Source: an uncultured Lachnospiraceae bacterium
GTDB lineage: Bacteria; Bacillota; Clostridia; Lachnospirales; Lachnospiraceae
DNA: 64,000 nucleotides
Direction of reading: 5' to 3'
NCBI GenBank assembly: GCA_947564735.1
Contig: CANOEC010000011.1
Coordinates: forward strand, 1-64,000
Shown here: positions 35,588 to 43,310 of the stretch, one piece after another
Numbering within the stretch: position 1 is the stretch's first letter
How the letters are laid out: every line of letters starts with the position of its first letter
Made by a program: the position numbers and the translations under genes
Notes under the pieces: model-generated
The model's database searches: none
What the model was told of the DNA's origin: nothing
The model's input: the letters and a program-made list of their open reading frames with translations, nothing else

Positions 35588-35680
35588 CTAGACCATGAGT
35601 ATAAGGGGAAGTACCATCGCAAGTACCACGATTATAATGATAATTGAAGAAATAATCTTCTTTTGCTTTCTATTTAACAT
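35588..35680 (-). CDS. Small single-pass membrane peptide (30 residues)
   Basis: An ATG at 35680 with GGGAGG 9-10 bases upstream opens a 30-codon frame. It begins MLNRKQKKIISS, followed by a purely hydrophobic Ile/Val/Leu segment, and ends at TAG. The basic start and single membrane helix, plus the excellent ribosome binding site, make it a likely real small protein. It resembles small membrane peptides of Bacillota such as Prli42, but no family can be claimed. It is divergent from the gene at 35719. Confidence 0.65.
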   Translation of the reverse strand: MLNRKQKKIISSIIIIIVVLAMVLPLILMV

Positions 35681-35718
35681 AGAGTAAAACCTCCCTGCTT
35701 TCTGAAAGGATATTATAT

Positions 35719-36336
35719 ATGAATTTGATAATTAATGCAAGCGTTCTCATAGGTTCCGCCATAATCGCCCTCTATCTGTGGAAGACGAAAAAAAGGGATT
35801 CCATCCACCGGGAAGACTTCTGGGAAAGAGAGCTTCGGGCAAACAGCACAAGACGTCAGCCTTTAGACGATTTGGATTATATCAGGCTGTCCTTGGATGA
35901 CTTTCCGATGACATTATTAGAAGACGTCGCCAAAGCGGAAGATTACAAACAAATCATCCGTTCCTTAAGCGAACTCCCTATCGTAAACTTCACCGGCATC
36001 AGCAATACGGAGCTCAAGCTACGCTACGGTGCGCCCAATCTTGACCTTCTGATGCATTATGACCAGAACTACACGCTGCTTGTGCGTACCTTGCAGCAAT
36101 GGGCGCAGATGCTCTATGACGCCGGCTATGTGGACGAAGCGCGACGTATGCTGGAATTTTCGGTTTCCACGGGCACTGACGTAAGCGCCACCTACCGTCT
36201 GCTCTGCCGGATATACAACGAACAGAACACGCCCGAAAAAATCGGGGACCTTTATCCGATTGCAGAAATGTTAAATTCCGCAATGCAGAAAACTATCGTC
36301 CGTATTCTGCAAGAATCCGATCAATCTTCCGACTAG
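35719..36336 (+). CDS. Membrane-anchored protein of unknown function with TPR-like region
   Basis: The 205-residue protein starts with one membrane helix (LIINASVLIGSAIIALYLW) and has a cytoplasmic part made of helices that look like degenerate TPRs (LQQWAQMLYDAGYVDEARRM and SATYRLLCRIYNEQNTPEKI). The ribosome binding site is AAAGGA. Its end overlaps the convergent exonuclease gene by 44 bases. It may act as an adaptor protein; no enzyme motif is seen. Confidence 0.75.
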   Translation: MNLIINASVLIGSAIIALYLWKTKKRDSIHREDFWERELRANSTRRQPLDDLDYIRLSLDDFPMTLLEDVAKAEDYKQIIRSLSELPIVNFTGISNTELKLRYGAPNLDLLMHYDQNYTLLVRTLQQWAQMLYDAGYVDEARRMLEFSVSTGTDVSATYRLLCRIYNEQNTPEKIGDLYPIAEMLNSAMQKTIVRILQESDQSSD

Positions 36337-37009
36337 CTTCGCTTCTGGTCAGTTTTGAAACATCATAGTCCAATATCAGTTTATGCTTGTCTGCAAGTTT
36401 ATATAACTGCTCTTTTTGTGGTATGGTAATCGGTGTCTCCCGTTTCGCATGATAACAAAGCTTCTTCGGTCTGAATATGCTCTTATTTTCTTCCTGCTCT
36501 TCTTTTTCATAAAACTGCTCCGCCAGCTTCCGGTATAACTCCACGGTTGCCCGTGCATCATCCAGCGCCCTGTGTGCATGATGATTAATTCCATAATACT
36601 TACACAGATACCCAAGTCTGCGGCTTTCCAAATCCGGCAGATATTTACGCGCAATCTTAAGCGTATCGATTCCCTCTTTCTCGAATGTCATCTTCTGGTT
36701 AACCGCCGCCTTTTTTATAAAAGAATAATCAAATATCAAACCATGCCCAAGAAGCGGTTTGTCCGCCACAATCTCAAGTAACGGCAATAGCGCCTCTTCA
36801 ATCGGCGGCGCCTGCGCAAGCTGTTCATCCCGGATTCCCGTCAGTTCCACAATACGCTTCTCCAGATTTCTGCCCGGATTCACAAGCGTCTCCCATTCCT
36901 TTATCACTTCATTATTCTCTACCTTCACCGCTCCGATTTCGATAATGCGATCGGTCTTCGGATTCAAACCTGTCGTCTCTAAATCAATGCACACATACGA
37001 ATCTATCAT
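36293..37009 (-). CDS. DEDDh 3'-5' exonuclease (DnaQ/PolC epsilon-like)
   Basis: The 238-residue exonuclease has all DEDDh residues: DLETTGL (ExoI, residues 9-15), GHGLIFDYSFIKKA (ExoII, near 90), and HRALDDARATVELY (ExoIII, near 145). It is a stand-alone proofreading-like nuclease, separate from PolC. The C-terminal 70 residues, with TRSEASRKIDRILAEYGR, form an extra helical tail. The end overlaps the convergent TPR-like gene by 44 bases. Confidence 0.92.
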   Translation of the reverse strand: MIDSYVCIDLETTGLNPKTDRIIEIGAVKVENNEVIKEWETLVNPGRNLEKRIVELTGIRDEQLAQAPPIEEALLPLLEIVADKPLLGHGLIFDYSFIKKAAVNQKMTFEKEGIDTLKIARKYLPDLESRRLGYLCKYYGINHHAHRALDDARATVELYRKLAEQFYEKEEQEENKSIFRPKKLCYHAKRETPITIPQKEQLYKLADKHKLILDYDVSKLTRSEASRKIDRILAEYGR

Positions 37010-37254
37010 TTTTCCTTCTCCATTTTAGATACCGTGTAATTTGCCACCATTATATTATCATAAATTAACGAATCGTGTAATCCGCAAGATGTTGCGATAT
37101 AATGTCACTGTATATACAATATATTGCTATCTTTTTGTGTCTCTACTACTTTTTGTTTGGCTTTTTCCCAAAATATTCTGTACGGAATATTCTTATTAAA
37201 AATTGGAATATTTTTATAGTAGAAATAGCCTACAATAACAAGAAGGATACACAG

Positions 37255-37602
37255 ATGAAAACAAGAATCAGGGAACTTCGATTGGAAAAAAATTTAACAC
37301 AACAAACACTCGCCAAGAGCTTAGGCGTCAATCAAACTACATTAAGCAAAATTGAAAGCGGACTTGCAACACCCGACGCAATGCTTCTAATCAGTTTATC
37401 TAATTTCTTTCATGTCTCAACAGATTACATCCTGTATCTTTCCGAAGAGCGTCTGAATGCAGATTCATTATTGGCAGACAATATGCACCGTCTTAAGAAA
37501 TATCAGCATCTTATCTCTCTCTACCAAAAAATGACTCCGAAACAACAGAAGGACTTTTACACTTTTGTTTGTAGTATGCTCGGCATTGACGAAACTATGT
37601 AG
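37255..37602 (+). CDS. XRE-family transcriptional regulator
   Basis: The 115-residue protein is a Cro/CI helix-turn-helix (RELRLEKNLTQQTLAKSLG, then NQTTLSKIESGLATPDAMLL) with a short C-terminal helical tail (YQKMTPKQQKDFYTFVCSML). The start at 37255 is supported by AAGGA 6-7 bases upstream; the frame upstream is open but starts in AT-rich promoter-like DNA. It stands alone, with a hairpin terminator about 210 bases downstream. Its targets are unknown. Confidence 0.88.
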   Translation: MKTRIRELRLEKNLTQQTLAKSLGVNQTTLSKIESGLATPDAMLLISLSNFFHVSTDYILYLSEERLNADSLLADNMHRLKKYQHLISLYQKMTPKQQKDFYTFVCSMLGIDETM

Positions 37603-37812
37603 CTTAATAATGCCATAGACCATTCTGCGTTCACGTTCATAATATGATAAACGTCATACATATTTTATTGTATCTGCTATCATTCCTAAATCGGTTTATA
37701 TAAAATATTAAAGTAGTTCTAACAGATTGACAGACCATCCCTACAGATAGCATACACTATTTTCTGTCATATCTGATCTTCGTCGCCATGCTTTACAGCT
37801 AGGCACGTCTAA

Positions 37813-37845
37813 AGGCGGAATCGAAAGATTCCGCCTCATTTCTTA
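37813..37845 (+). terminator. Terminator-like hairpin
   Basis: AGGCGGAATC pairs exactly with GATTCCGCCT around GAAA and is followed by CATTTCTTA. The T-run is weak, so it is a moderate candidate for the end of the XRE transcript. Confidence 0.55.
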
Positions 37846-37873
37846 ATGTAATAGAAAATCTCTCCAGAGAGCG

Positions 37874-37923
37874 GAAGAATGCGAAGCATTCTTCCCAAGA
37901 TAATCTGCTTCGCAGATTATCTT
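37874..37923. repeat. Two perfect hairpins directly after galT
   Basis: GAAGAATGC-GAA-GCATTCTTC (9 pairs) is followed two bases later by AAGATAATCTGC-TTC-GCAGATTATCTT (12 pairs). They begin three bases after the galT stop on the minus strand. Both have GC-(3)-GC tips; neither has a T-run. They may protect the galKT mRNA end. Confidence 0.8.
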
Positions 37924-37926
37924 ATT

Positions 37927-39441
37927 TTAACCATTCAGGCTTTGCACAAACCTGTCAAATGCCGCCTGTCCTTCTGCATTCCTCTTATATACGCCTGCGT
38001 CCTCCAACACCTGCATAAATACATCTCCAATTTCCTTATGAAGAATCTCCATCACATTATCCTTCGTGACGGCTTCATATTTTGGAAGAAACTCTTCCAC
38101 CCAGTCGGCATGTTTCTCAAGTATTTCATCCTTACGGATATCCGCACCAGAGATAATCGCCTCCGCCAGCCGCTCCATCTCATCTTTTAATCTGGCAGGC
38201 AAAACCGCTAATCCCATCACCTCGATCAGACCGATATTCTCTTTCTTGATATGATGCAGTTTTGCATGAGGATGGTATACGCCTAACGGATGTTCCTCCG
38301 TAGTGATGTTATTGCGAAGCACCAGATCCAGTTCAAACTTATCGCCTCTTTTTCTGGCAATAGGCGTAATCGTATTATGCGGTTCTCCATCCGTCTCGGC
38401 ATAGATAAACACCGATTCGTCCGAGTAGCCTCTCCACGCGTCCAGAATCACGTCCGCCAGCGCAATCAGTCTGTCCGAATCCTCAGACGCAATACGAATC
38501 ACAGACATCGGCCAATTTACAATTCCCGTCTCTACATCTTCAAAGCCTTTCACGGTAAAGGTTCTCTCCACGCCTGCCCGCGCCATGGCAAACTCATAAT
38601 GTCCACCCTGAAAATGGTCATGGCTTAAGATGGAACCGCCCACAATCGGCAAATCGGCATTGGATCCGACAAAATAATGCGGGAACTGCTTCACAAAATC
38701 AAACAGCTTACAGAACGTATCATGCTCGATTTTCATCGGGATATGCTCGGAATTAAACACGATACAATGCTCATTATAATATACATAGGGCGAATACTGG
38801 AATCCCCATCTGCTGCCATTGATTGTCACCGGAATGATACGGTGGTTCTGTCTTGCCGGATGGTTCACACGACCCGCATACCCTTCATTCTCGATGCACA
38901 AAAGACATTTCGGATACCCGCTCTGTTTCGCGCTCTTTGCTGCGGCAATCGCCTTCGGGTCTTTCTCCGGCTTCGACAGATTAATGGTAATATCCAAATC
39001 TCCGTATTTCGTTGAAGCAATCCACTTCTGATCCTTTTTGATACGATACCTTCTGATATAATCCGTATCCTGACTGAGCTTGTAGAAATAGTCCGTTGCC
39101 TCTTTGGGATCATTCTGATACTTCGCTTCAAACACGGAAATCACTTCGCTCGGTCTGGGTACCAGCATACTCATAATTTTCGTGTCAAACAAATCCCGGT
39201 ATACAATACTGTTTTCCGTCATAATCCCCTGCTCATAGGCATAATCCATCATGCCGGAAAGCACGTCCTCCAGCTCCTCTTCTTTCATTGTGACACTGCT
39301 GTCACTTTCTTCCAATTCATCCAGCCCGAACAATTCTAACAGCCTGTTCGTCGTATATATCTTATCCGCCTCTTGAATCAATCCGGTCTGCAATCCGTAC
39401 TGTACCAGTTTCTTGATATTCTCCTGAATCATCTCTGTCAT
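37927..39441 (-). CDS. galT: UDP-glucose--hexose-1-phosphate uridylyltransferase, class II
   Basis: The 504-residue GalT of the Bacillota type exchanges UMP between UDP-glucose and galactose-1-phosphate in the Leloir pathway. The active-site region is GGSILSHDHFQGGHYEFAM near residue 290 (HxHxxG-like SHDHFQGG), and NEGYAGRVNHPARQNHRIIP lies before it. The start at 39441 (MTEMIQENIKKL) is chosen because AAGGGAG lies just upstream and matches the usual length; an earlier ATG at 39510 overlaps the galK stop. It forms an operon with galK and possibly the AraC regulator. Confidence 0.93.
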   Translation of the reverse strand: MTEMIQENIKKLVQYGLQTGLIQEADKIYTTNRLLELFGLDELEESDSSVTMKEEELEDVLSGMMDYAYEQGIMTENSIVYRDLFDTKIMSMLVPRPSEVISVFEAKYQNDPKEATDYFYKLSQDTDYIRRYRIKKDQKWIASTKYGDLDITINLSKPEKDPKAIAAAKSAKQSGYPKCLLCIENEGYAGRVNHPARQNHRIIPVTINGSRWGFQYSPYVYYNEHCIVFNSEHIPMKIEHDTFCKLFDFVKQFPHYFVGSNADLPIVGGSILSHDHFQGGHYEFAMARAGVERTFTVKGFEDVETGIVNWPMSVIRIASEDSDRLIALADVILDAWRGYSDESVFIYAETDGEPHNTITPIARKRGDKFELDLVLRNNITTEEHPLGVYHPHAKLHHIKKENIGLIEVMGLAVLPARLKDEMERLAEAIISGADIRKDEILEKHADWVEEFLPKYEAVTKDNVMEILHKEIGDVFMQVLEDAGVYKRNAEGQAAFDRFVQSLNG

Positions 39442-39506
39442 TCCGCTCCCTTCCAAAATTGCAACAACATGCATACTGTGATACGAATCCGTGCGCCACG
39501 TTTTTA

Positions 39507-40670
39507 TCATAACCTGCTTGGTCCGTCGCCAATCTCTACCACATAGAAATCAGCGGTTTTACCCACACGTTCCTGATAGGCAGCCCCTACCTTTTCTTTA
39601 AATGCATCGACCGCCTCATCACGCACAATGCTGACCGTACAGCCGCCGAAACCGCCGCCTGTAATGCGGGAGCCAATCACACCGTCAATCTTCCATGCTT
39701 CCTCAACCAATACGTCAATCTCTTCGCAGGAAACTTCATAATCATCACGCAAAGACACATGAGACGCATTCATCAGTTCCCCAAACAGCTTCAAATCATT
39801 GTTCTTCAACGCCTCGACCGCACGTATAGTCCGCTGGTTCTCATATACCGCGTGTTTTGCTCTTCTGACACGCACCGTGTCCTTGATGGCGGATTTGTTC
39901 GCCTCGAACTGCTCCTCACTCAAATCGCCCAATCCCTTGATATCGACGACTGTCTGCAGCTCCTCCAATGCCTTCTCACACTCGCTTCTTCTCTCGTTGT
40001 ATGCCGAATTGACGAGGGAATGTTTGACATTGCTGTTTGTCACTACGATTTTCGCACCATCTAATACAAGCGGCGCATACTCATAAGACAAATCCGCTGT
40101 GTCCAAGAAAATGGCATGGTCTTTCTTACCCATAGCTGACGCAAACTGATCCATGATGCCACAGTTCATTCCATTAAAATTGTTCTCGGAATACTGCCCG
40201 ATTTTCGCCAAATCTACATTGGTTACGTCAAATCCGTACAAATCCTTAAGCAGATATCCGGTCAACACCTCCAAAGACGCTGAAGAAGACAATCCGGAAC
40301 CATTGGGAATGTTTCCGTTTAACACAATGTCCAGTCCACAGTCCAGCTCCATGCCCCTGCCGGCAAAAGCCCACATAACGCCCTTCGGATAGTTCGTCCA
40401 ATCCGCTGCTTCAGACGGCGTCAAATCATCCAGACTGCTCTCGATGACACCCATCGACTCAAAATTCATGGAATAAAAATGCAATTTTCTGTCGTCCCTT
40501 TTTCTGGCGGCGGCATATGTGCCAATGGTCAAGGCACAGGGAAAAACATGTCCGCCATTATAGTCCGTATGCTCACCGATTAAGTTCACACGCCCCGGCG
40601 CAAAGTAAACATTCACACCCTGCACATCCCCAAACAGCTCTTCAAATTTCTTCAATACAATTTCTTTCAT
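39507..40670 (-). CDS. galK: Galactokinase
   Basis: This 387-residue GHMP kinase phosphorylates galactose at C1. It has the galactokinase signature GRVNLIGEHTDYNGGHVFPC near residue 27, the ATP-binding motif NGSGLSSSASLEV near 123, the catalytic Asp region MDQFASAMGKKDHAIFLD, and the C-terminal RITGGGFGGCTVSIV. The length is typical. AAGGAGA lies upstream and a promoter is seen at 40707-40736. galT follows immediately. Confidence 0.96.
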   Translation of the reverse strand: MKEIVLKKFEELFGDVQGVNVYFAPGRVNLIGEHTDYNGGHVFPCALTIGTYAAARKRDDRKLHFYSMNFESMGVIESSLDDLTPSEAADWTNYPKGVMWAFAGRGMELDCGLDIVLNGNIPNGSGLSSSASLEVLTGYLLKDLYGFDVTNVDLAKIGQYSENNFNGMNCGIMDQFASAMGKKDHAIFLDTADLSYEYAPLVLDGAKIVVTNSNVKHSLVNSAYNERRSECEKALEELQTVVDIKGLGDLSEEQFEANKSAIKDTVRVRRAKHAVYENQRTIRAVEALKNNDLKLFGELMNASHVSLRDDYEVSCEEIDVLVEEAWKIDGVIGSRITGGGFGGCTVSIVRDEAVDAFKEKVGAAYQERVGKTADFYVVEIGDGPSRL

Positions 40671-40706
40671 ACCCCATTCTCCTTTTTGCTACATTGTTAT
40701 TTTGTT

Positions 40707-40736
40707 ATAATACTTTTCCTACATTTTTCACCGCAA
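40707..40736 (-). promoter_or_regulatory. Probable galKT promoter
   Basis: On the minus strand TTGCGG, 18 bases, then TATTAT, placed about 40 bases before the galK start. The -35 is weak, as expected for an activator-dependent promoter, and an AraC regulator gene lies just upstream. Confidence 0.5.
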
Positions 40737-40895
40737 TCCCACATCTCAATTTCTATGCGCACTCGGTTGTCCACTCTTTTTTATCTACTATTATCATATT
40801 AAATATTTCTTTTTTCTAAAATATCTCTTTGTTAAATATATCTGTCAAAATGTTGTCTCATTCTATCCGTCCACCCATACGTGCGTCCTGCATTC

Positions 40896-41804
40896 TTATA
40901 TACCCTCGCTCAAGCTGTTAATCTGATTAATGAAATCTTCCACCTGCCGCAGATATTCTTTGTTACGTCTTGTCTCACCCTTCTGCATTTCTCTGCGGTA
41001 ACTCGTGGGCGACATTTTTTTCATCTGCTTAAACGCCTTGGTAAAGACCAGCGGGTCATGATATCCGCACGACAGCGCGATGCTCTCCACTGGCAGCGCG
41101 GTGAGCTGTAAAAGCTCCGTCGCTTTTGTAATGCGAAACGTCGTCAGAAACTGCTGTGGAGACATGCCCATGGATTTTTGAAAAAGAGTGTACAGGTAAC
41201 TCCTGTTAATGCAGACATAGTCCGCAACATCCGTCACTTTAATCGGATTGCAGTAATTGCTCTGGATGAAGGAAACCGCCTTGCGTACATAGGTGTTGGC
41301 TCTGTCTGTTTCGCTCCTCTCGGCAACCTTCGTTCCTTCCGCTATGATTGAAAGAAATACTCCCAGTTGTCCGTTCCGCCGCAAATCATTGGATAGCCCG
41401 AATGTATTGTGTTCCATCATATCCTTTACTATCCGGTACAATTCCTCCGACGCCTCGGATTTAAAAACAGGCTGTCTGACAGACAGCCCGATATTACCGA
41501 CATACTCCGCAGCCTGCGTACCGCTGAAACCCACCCAGACATAGGTCCAAGGGTCGTCCTCGTCCGCCTGATAAAATGCCAGCTCATCAGGCGTAATCAA
41601 AAAACCGTATCCTGCCTCCAGCGGATATTCTTTTCCCCCTATGGAAAACCTTCCTTTGCCGCTTAATATATAGTGTACCAGATAATGTGGTTTTAATGCC
41701 GGTCCGAAGCTGTGCAGACCTTCCGTCCGCGAAAGCCCACAGCAATTTACATATAAGCTTCCTGTCTTCTCTCCGGCAAATTCTAATTTGTACGCTTTTT
41801 CCAT
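40896..41804 (-). CDS. AraC-family transcriptional regulator
   Basis: The 302-residue protein has an N-terminal cupin sugar-binding domain (residues 1-150: HYLVHYILSGKGRFSIGGKE and YPLEAGYGFLITPDE). Two C-terminal helix-turn-helix motifs follow (VADYVCINRSYLYTLFQKSM, and ESIALSCGYHDPLVFTKAF). It lies just upstream of galK in the same direction, so it is a likely activator of galactose use, as with other sugar-sensing AraC proteins. GGGGA lies 7 bases upstream. Confidence 0.9.
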   Translation of the reverse strand: MEKAYKLEFAGEKTGSLYVNCCGLSRTEGLHSFGPALKPHYLVHYILSGKGRFSIGGKEYPLEAGYGFLITPDELAFYQADEDDPWTYVWVGFSGTQAAEYVGNIGLSVRQPVFKSEASEELYRIVKDMMEHNTFGLSNDLRRNGQLGVFLSIIAEGTKVAERSETDRANTYVRKAVSFIQSNYCNPIKVTDVADYVCINRSYLYTLFQKSMGMSPQQFLTTFRITKATELLQLTALPVESIALSCGYHDPLVFTKAFKQMKKMSPTSYRREMQKGETRRNKEYLRQVEDFINQINSLSEGI

Positions 41805-42175
41805 AAGATTTCCCCTGTTTTCAAGCCATTGCCCTGCGTCTATTGTGCCATAGGCACAAATGCTGTAAACCTACAGTACCTCAGCAAGAATTGCAGAGCA
41901 ATTCTTGCGACGCAAGCTGCTGAGCTTGCGTCTATTGTACCATACCTCCCATCCTTCCGCTATACCAATCAGACTTCTTCCCCCAACATCATCCTAATAC
42001 CATAAAAAGAAGAATAAACTGGGTAAAATTGTTGATAAGTGTGTTTTATGGTACGATAAAAACACAAACATAACAAAAATATAGCATGTTAAGACTTTTA
42101 TCCAAAATGTAAATGAAAGTTGATAGAAAAAAAACAGCATTTTGTTAGTATTTGAAACAAGGAGGCAAATGGTAC
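41805..42175. other. Divergent intergenic region of 371 bases
   Basis: It separates the AraC gene (minus) from the XRE membrane gene (plus). The left part holds several hairpins, including TGTGCC-ATA-GGCACA near 41846 and the pair at 41884-41932. The right part is very AT-rich and probably carries the plus-strand promoter (TTGTTG, 17 bases, TACGAT near 42030-42057). Confidence 0.5.
41884..41932. repeat. Two perfect hairpins upstream of the AraC gene
   Basis: GCAAGAATTGC-AGA-GCAATTCTTGC (11 pairs) is followed directly by GACGCAAGCT-GCTG-AGCTTGCGTC (10 pairs). There is no T-run. Confidence 0.8.
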
Positions 42176-42700
42176 ATGAATATTGGAGAAAAAATACACC
42201 AGATTAGAAAAATGTCAGGAATGACACAGGAAGAGCTTGCAGAAAAAATGAACGTATCAAGACAGACCATTTCAAAATGGGAAAATGGAACAGCGGCACC
42301 CGACTTGGAAAATGCAGTCCTCTTATGTGAACTTTTTCAAATTTCTTTAGACGACTTTCTAAAAGGAGAGCGAAAGCCAGTTGACAGAGAAGAGCGGATT
42401 TCATTACAGGACATTGTAAAAATAAACAGCCGTTTGCAGCGTATGACGATTATGCTTGTAAGTGGACTATTCTTTCTTATGGTTGGAGGACTTGTAGCAT
42501 TTTTTATTGGAGCCTTATTCAGCACTACAACCAGCCTAGAGTACACGCTATACCGCTATATTGCTGTAGGTGAGTATGACAATATGCCTCTTAATTATTG
42601 GAAAATGGTATCACCTGCTATCGTTTTGATTGTAGTTGGTGCAGCCTTATGTGCAAACTTTATTCGTGAAAAATGGAGGGAAAAGAAACATGAACAGTAA
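42176..42700 (+). CDS. XRE regulator with two membrane helices
   Basis: The 174-residue protein starts with a Cro/CI helix-turn-helix (IRKMSGMTQEELAEKMNVSR, then QTISKWENGTAAPD). Two membrane segments follow, near residues 89-113 (MLVSGLFFLMVGGLVAFFIG) and 145-165 (MVSPAIVLIVVGAALCANFI). Such proteins probably control transcription from the membrane. The start at 42176 has GGAGG 10 bases upstream. The lipoprotein gene that follows overlaps its end by 11 bases, so it is likely its partner or target. Confidence 0.88.
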   Translation: MNIGEKIHQIRKMSGMTQEELAEKMNVSRQTISKWENGTAAPDLENAVLLCELFQISLDDFLKGERKPVDREERISLQDIVKINSRLQRMTIMLVSGLFFLMVGGLVAFFIGALFSTTTSLEYTLYRYIAVGEYDNMPLNYWKMVSPAIVLIVVGAALCANFIREKWREKKHEQ

Positions 42701-43268
42701 GAAACCATTTATAATCATCGGAATTATTTTCCTAAGCATATGCTTTACCGGATGCGGCAAGAAACCTGTTGACAATACTGAAGCCTATGGGAACATTATA
42801 GCCGGTCTAGGGGATGCGGAAGCGTATGCTTTTCTGGTCATGGATACGGATAATCATGTTTTGGTGACGTCCGATTCGGTCTATGATACCGGAACAGAAA
42901 AGCAGGCTTCCATTTCCTGTAATGTGTATTATTTTTTCTCTGGTAAGACAGAAAATCTAGGCAGCATCGCGGGCGGGGGAACCGCATATCCCCTTACCTT
43001 TTCAGAAAGCGCAATCTATACAGCTTCCAATCACAGTGTAGAAAGATATACTGTTTCCGATAAAGACGGATTGCTGCACTTAGAATGCGGTATTTATGAA
43101 AACTTTGACGAAACAGGGAATGCTTCCTATACAAGCATAAAAGGTGAGGAAGAAACCGTGTCAACCGAGGCAGAATATGTGAGTCTTATAAATGAATATG
43201 CCGAAAGTCAGATGATTCACTTTTCCTATGGCGCAAGCGGTTGTATGAATGAAATAATGAAAAAATAA
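42690..43268 (+). CDS. Lipoprotein of unknown function
   Basis: The 192-residue protein has a lipoprotein signal: basic start, hydrophobic IIIGIIFLSICF and lipobox FTGC with Cys near residue 21. The mature part has a beta-rich pattern (AYAFLVMDTDNHVLVTSDSV) and no catalytic motif. It overlaps the membrane XRE gene, has GGAGGG within that gene as a ribosome binding site, and converges with the hybrid kinase gene. It may report an outside signal to the XRE membrane protein. Confidence 0.82.
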   Translation: MNSKKPFIIIGIIFLSICFTGCGKKPVDNTEAYGNIIAGLGDAEAYAFLVMDTDNHVLVTSDSVYDTGTEKQASISCNVYYFFSGKTENLGSIAGGGTAYPLTFSESAIYTASNHSVERYTVSDKDGLLHLECGIYENFDETGNASYTSIKGEEETVSTEAEYVSLINEYAESQMIHFSYGASGCMNEIMKK

Positions 43269-43310
43269 GCAGTTGAGGTATCATTCCGGTTTCTACGCTT
43301 TTTCCATGTG

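Larger units (their letters stand above)
37603..37926. other. Convergent intergenic region of 324 bases
   Basis: It holds the terminator at 37813-37840 and the hairpin pair at 37874-37923. The left 200 bases are AT-rich without a gene. Confidence 0.55.
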
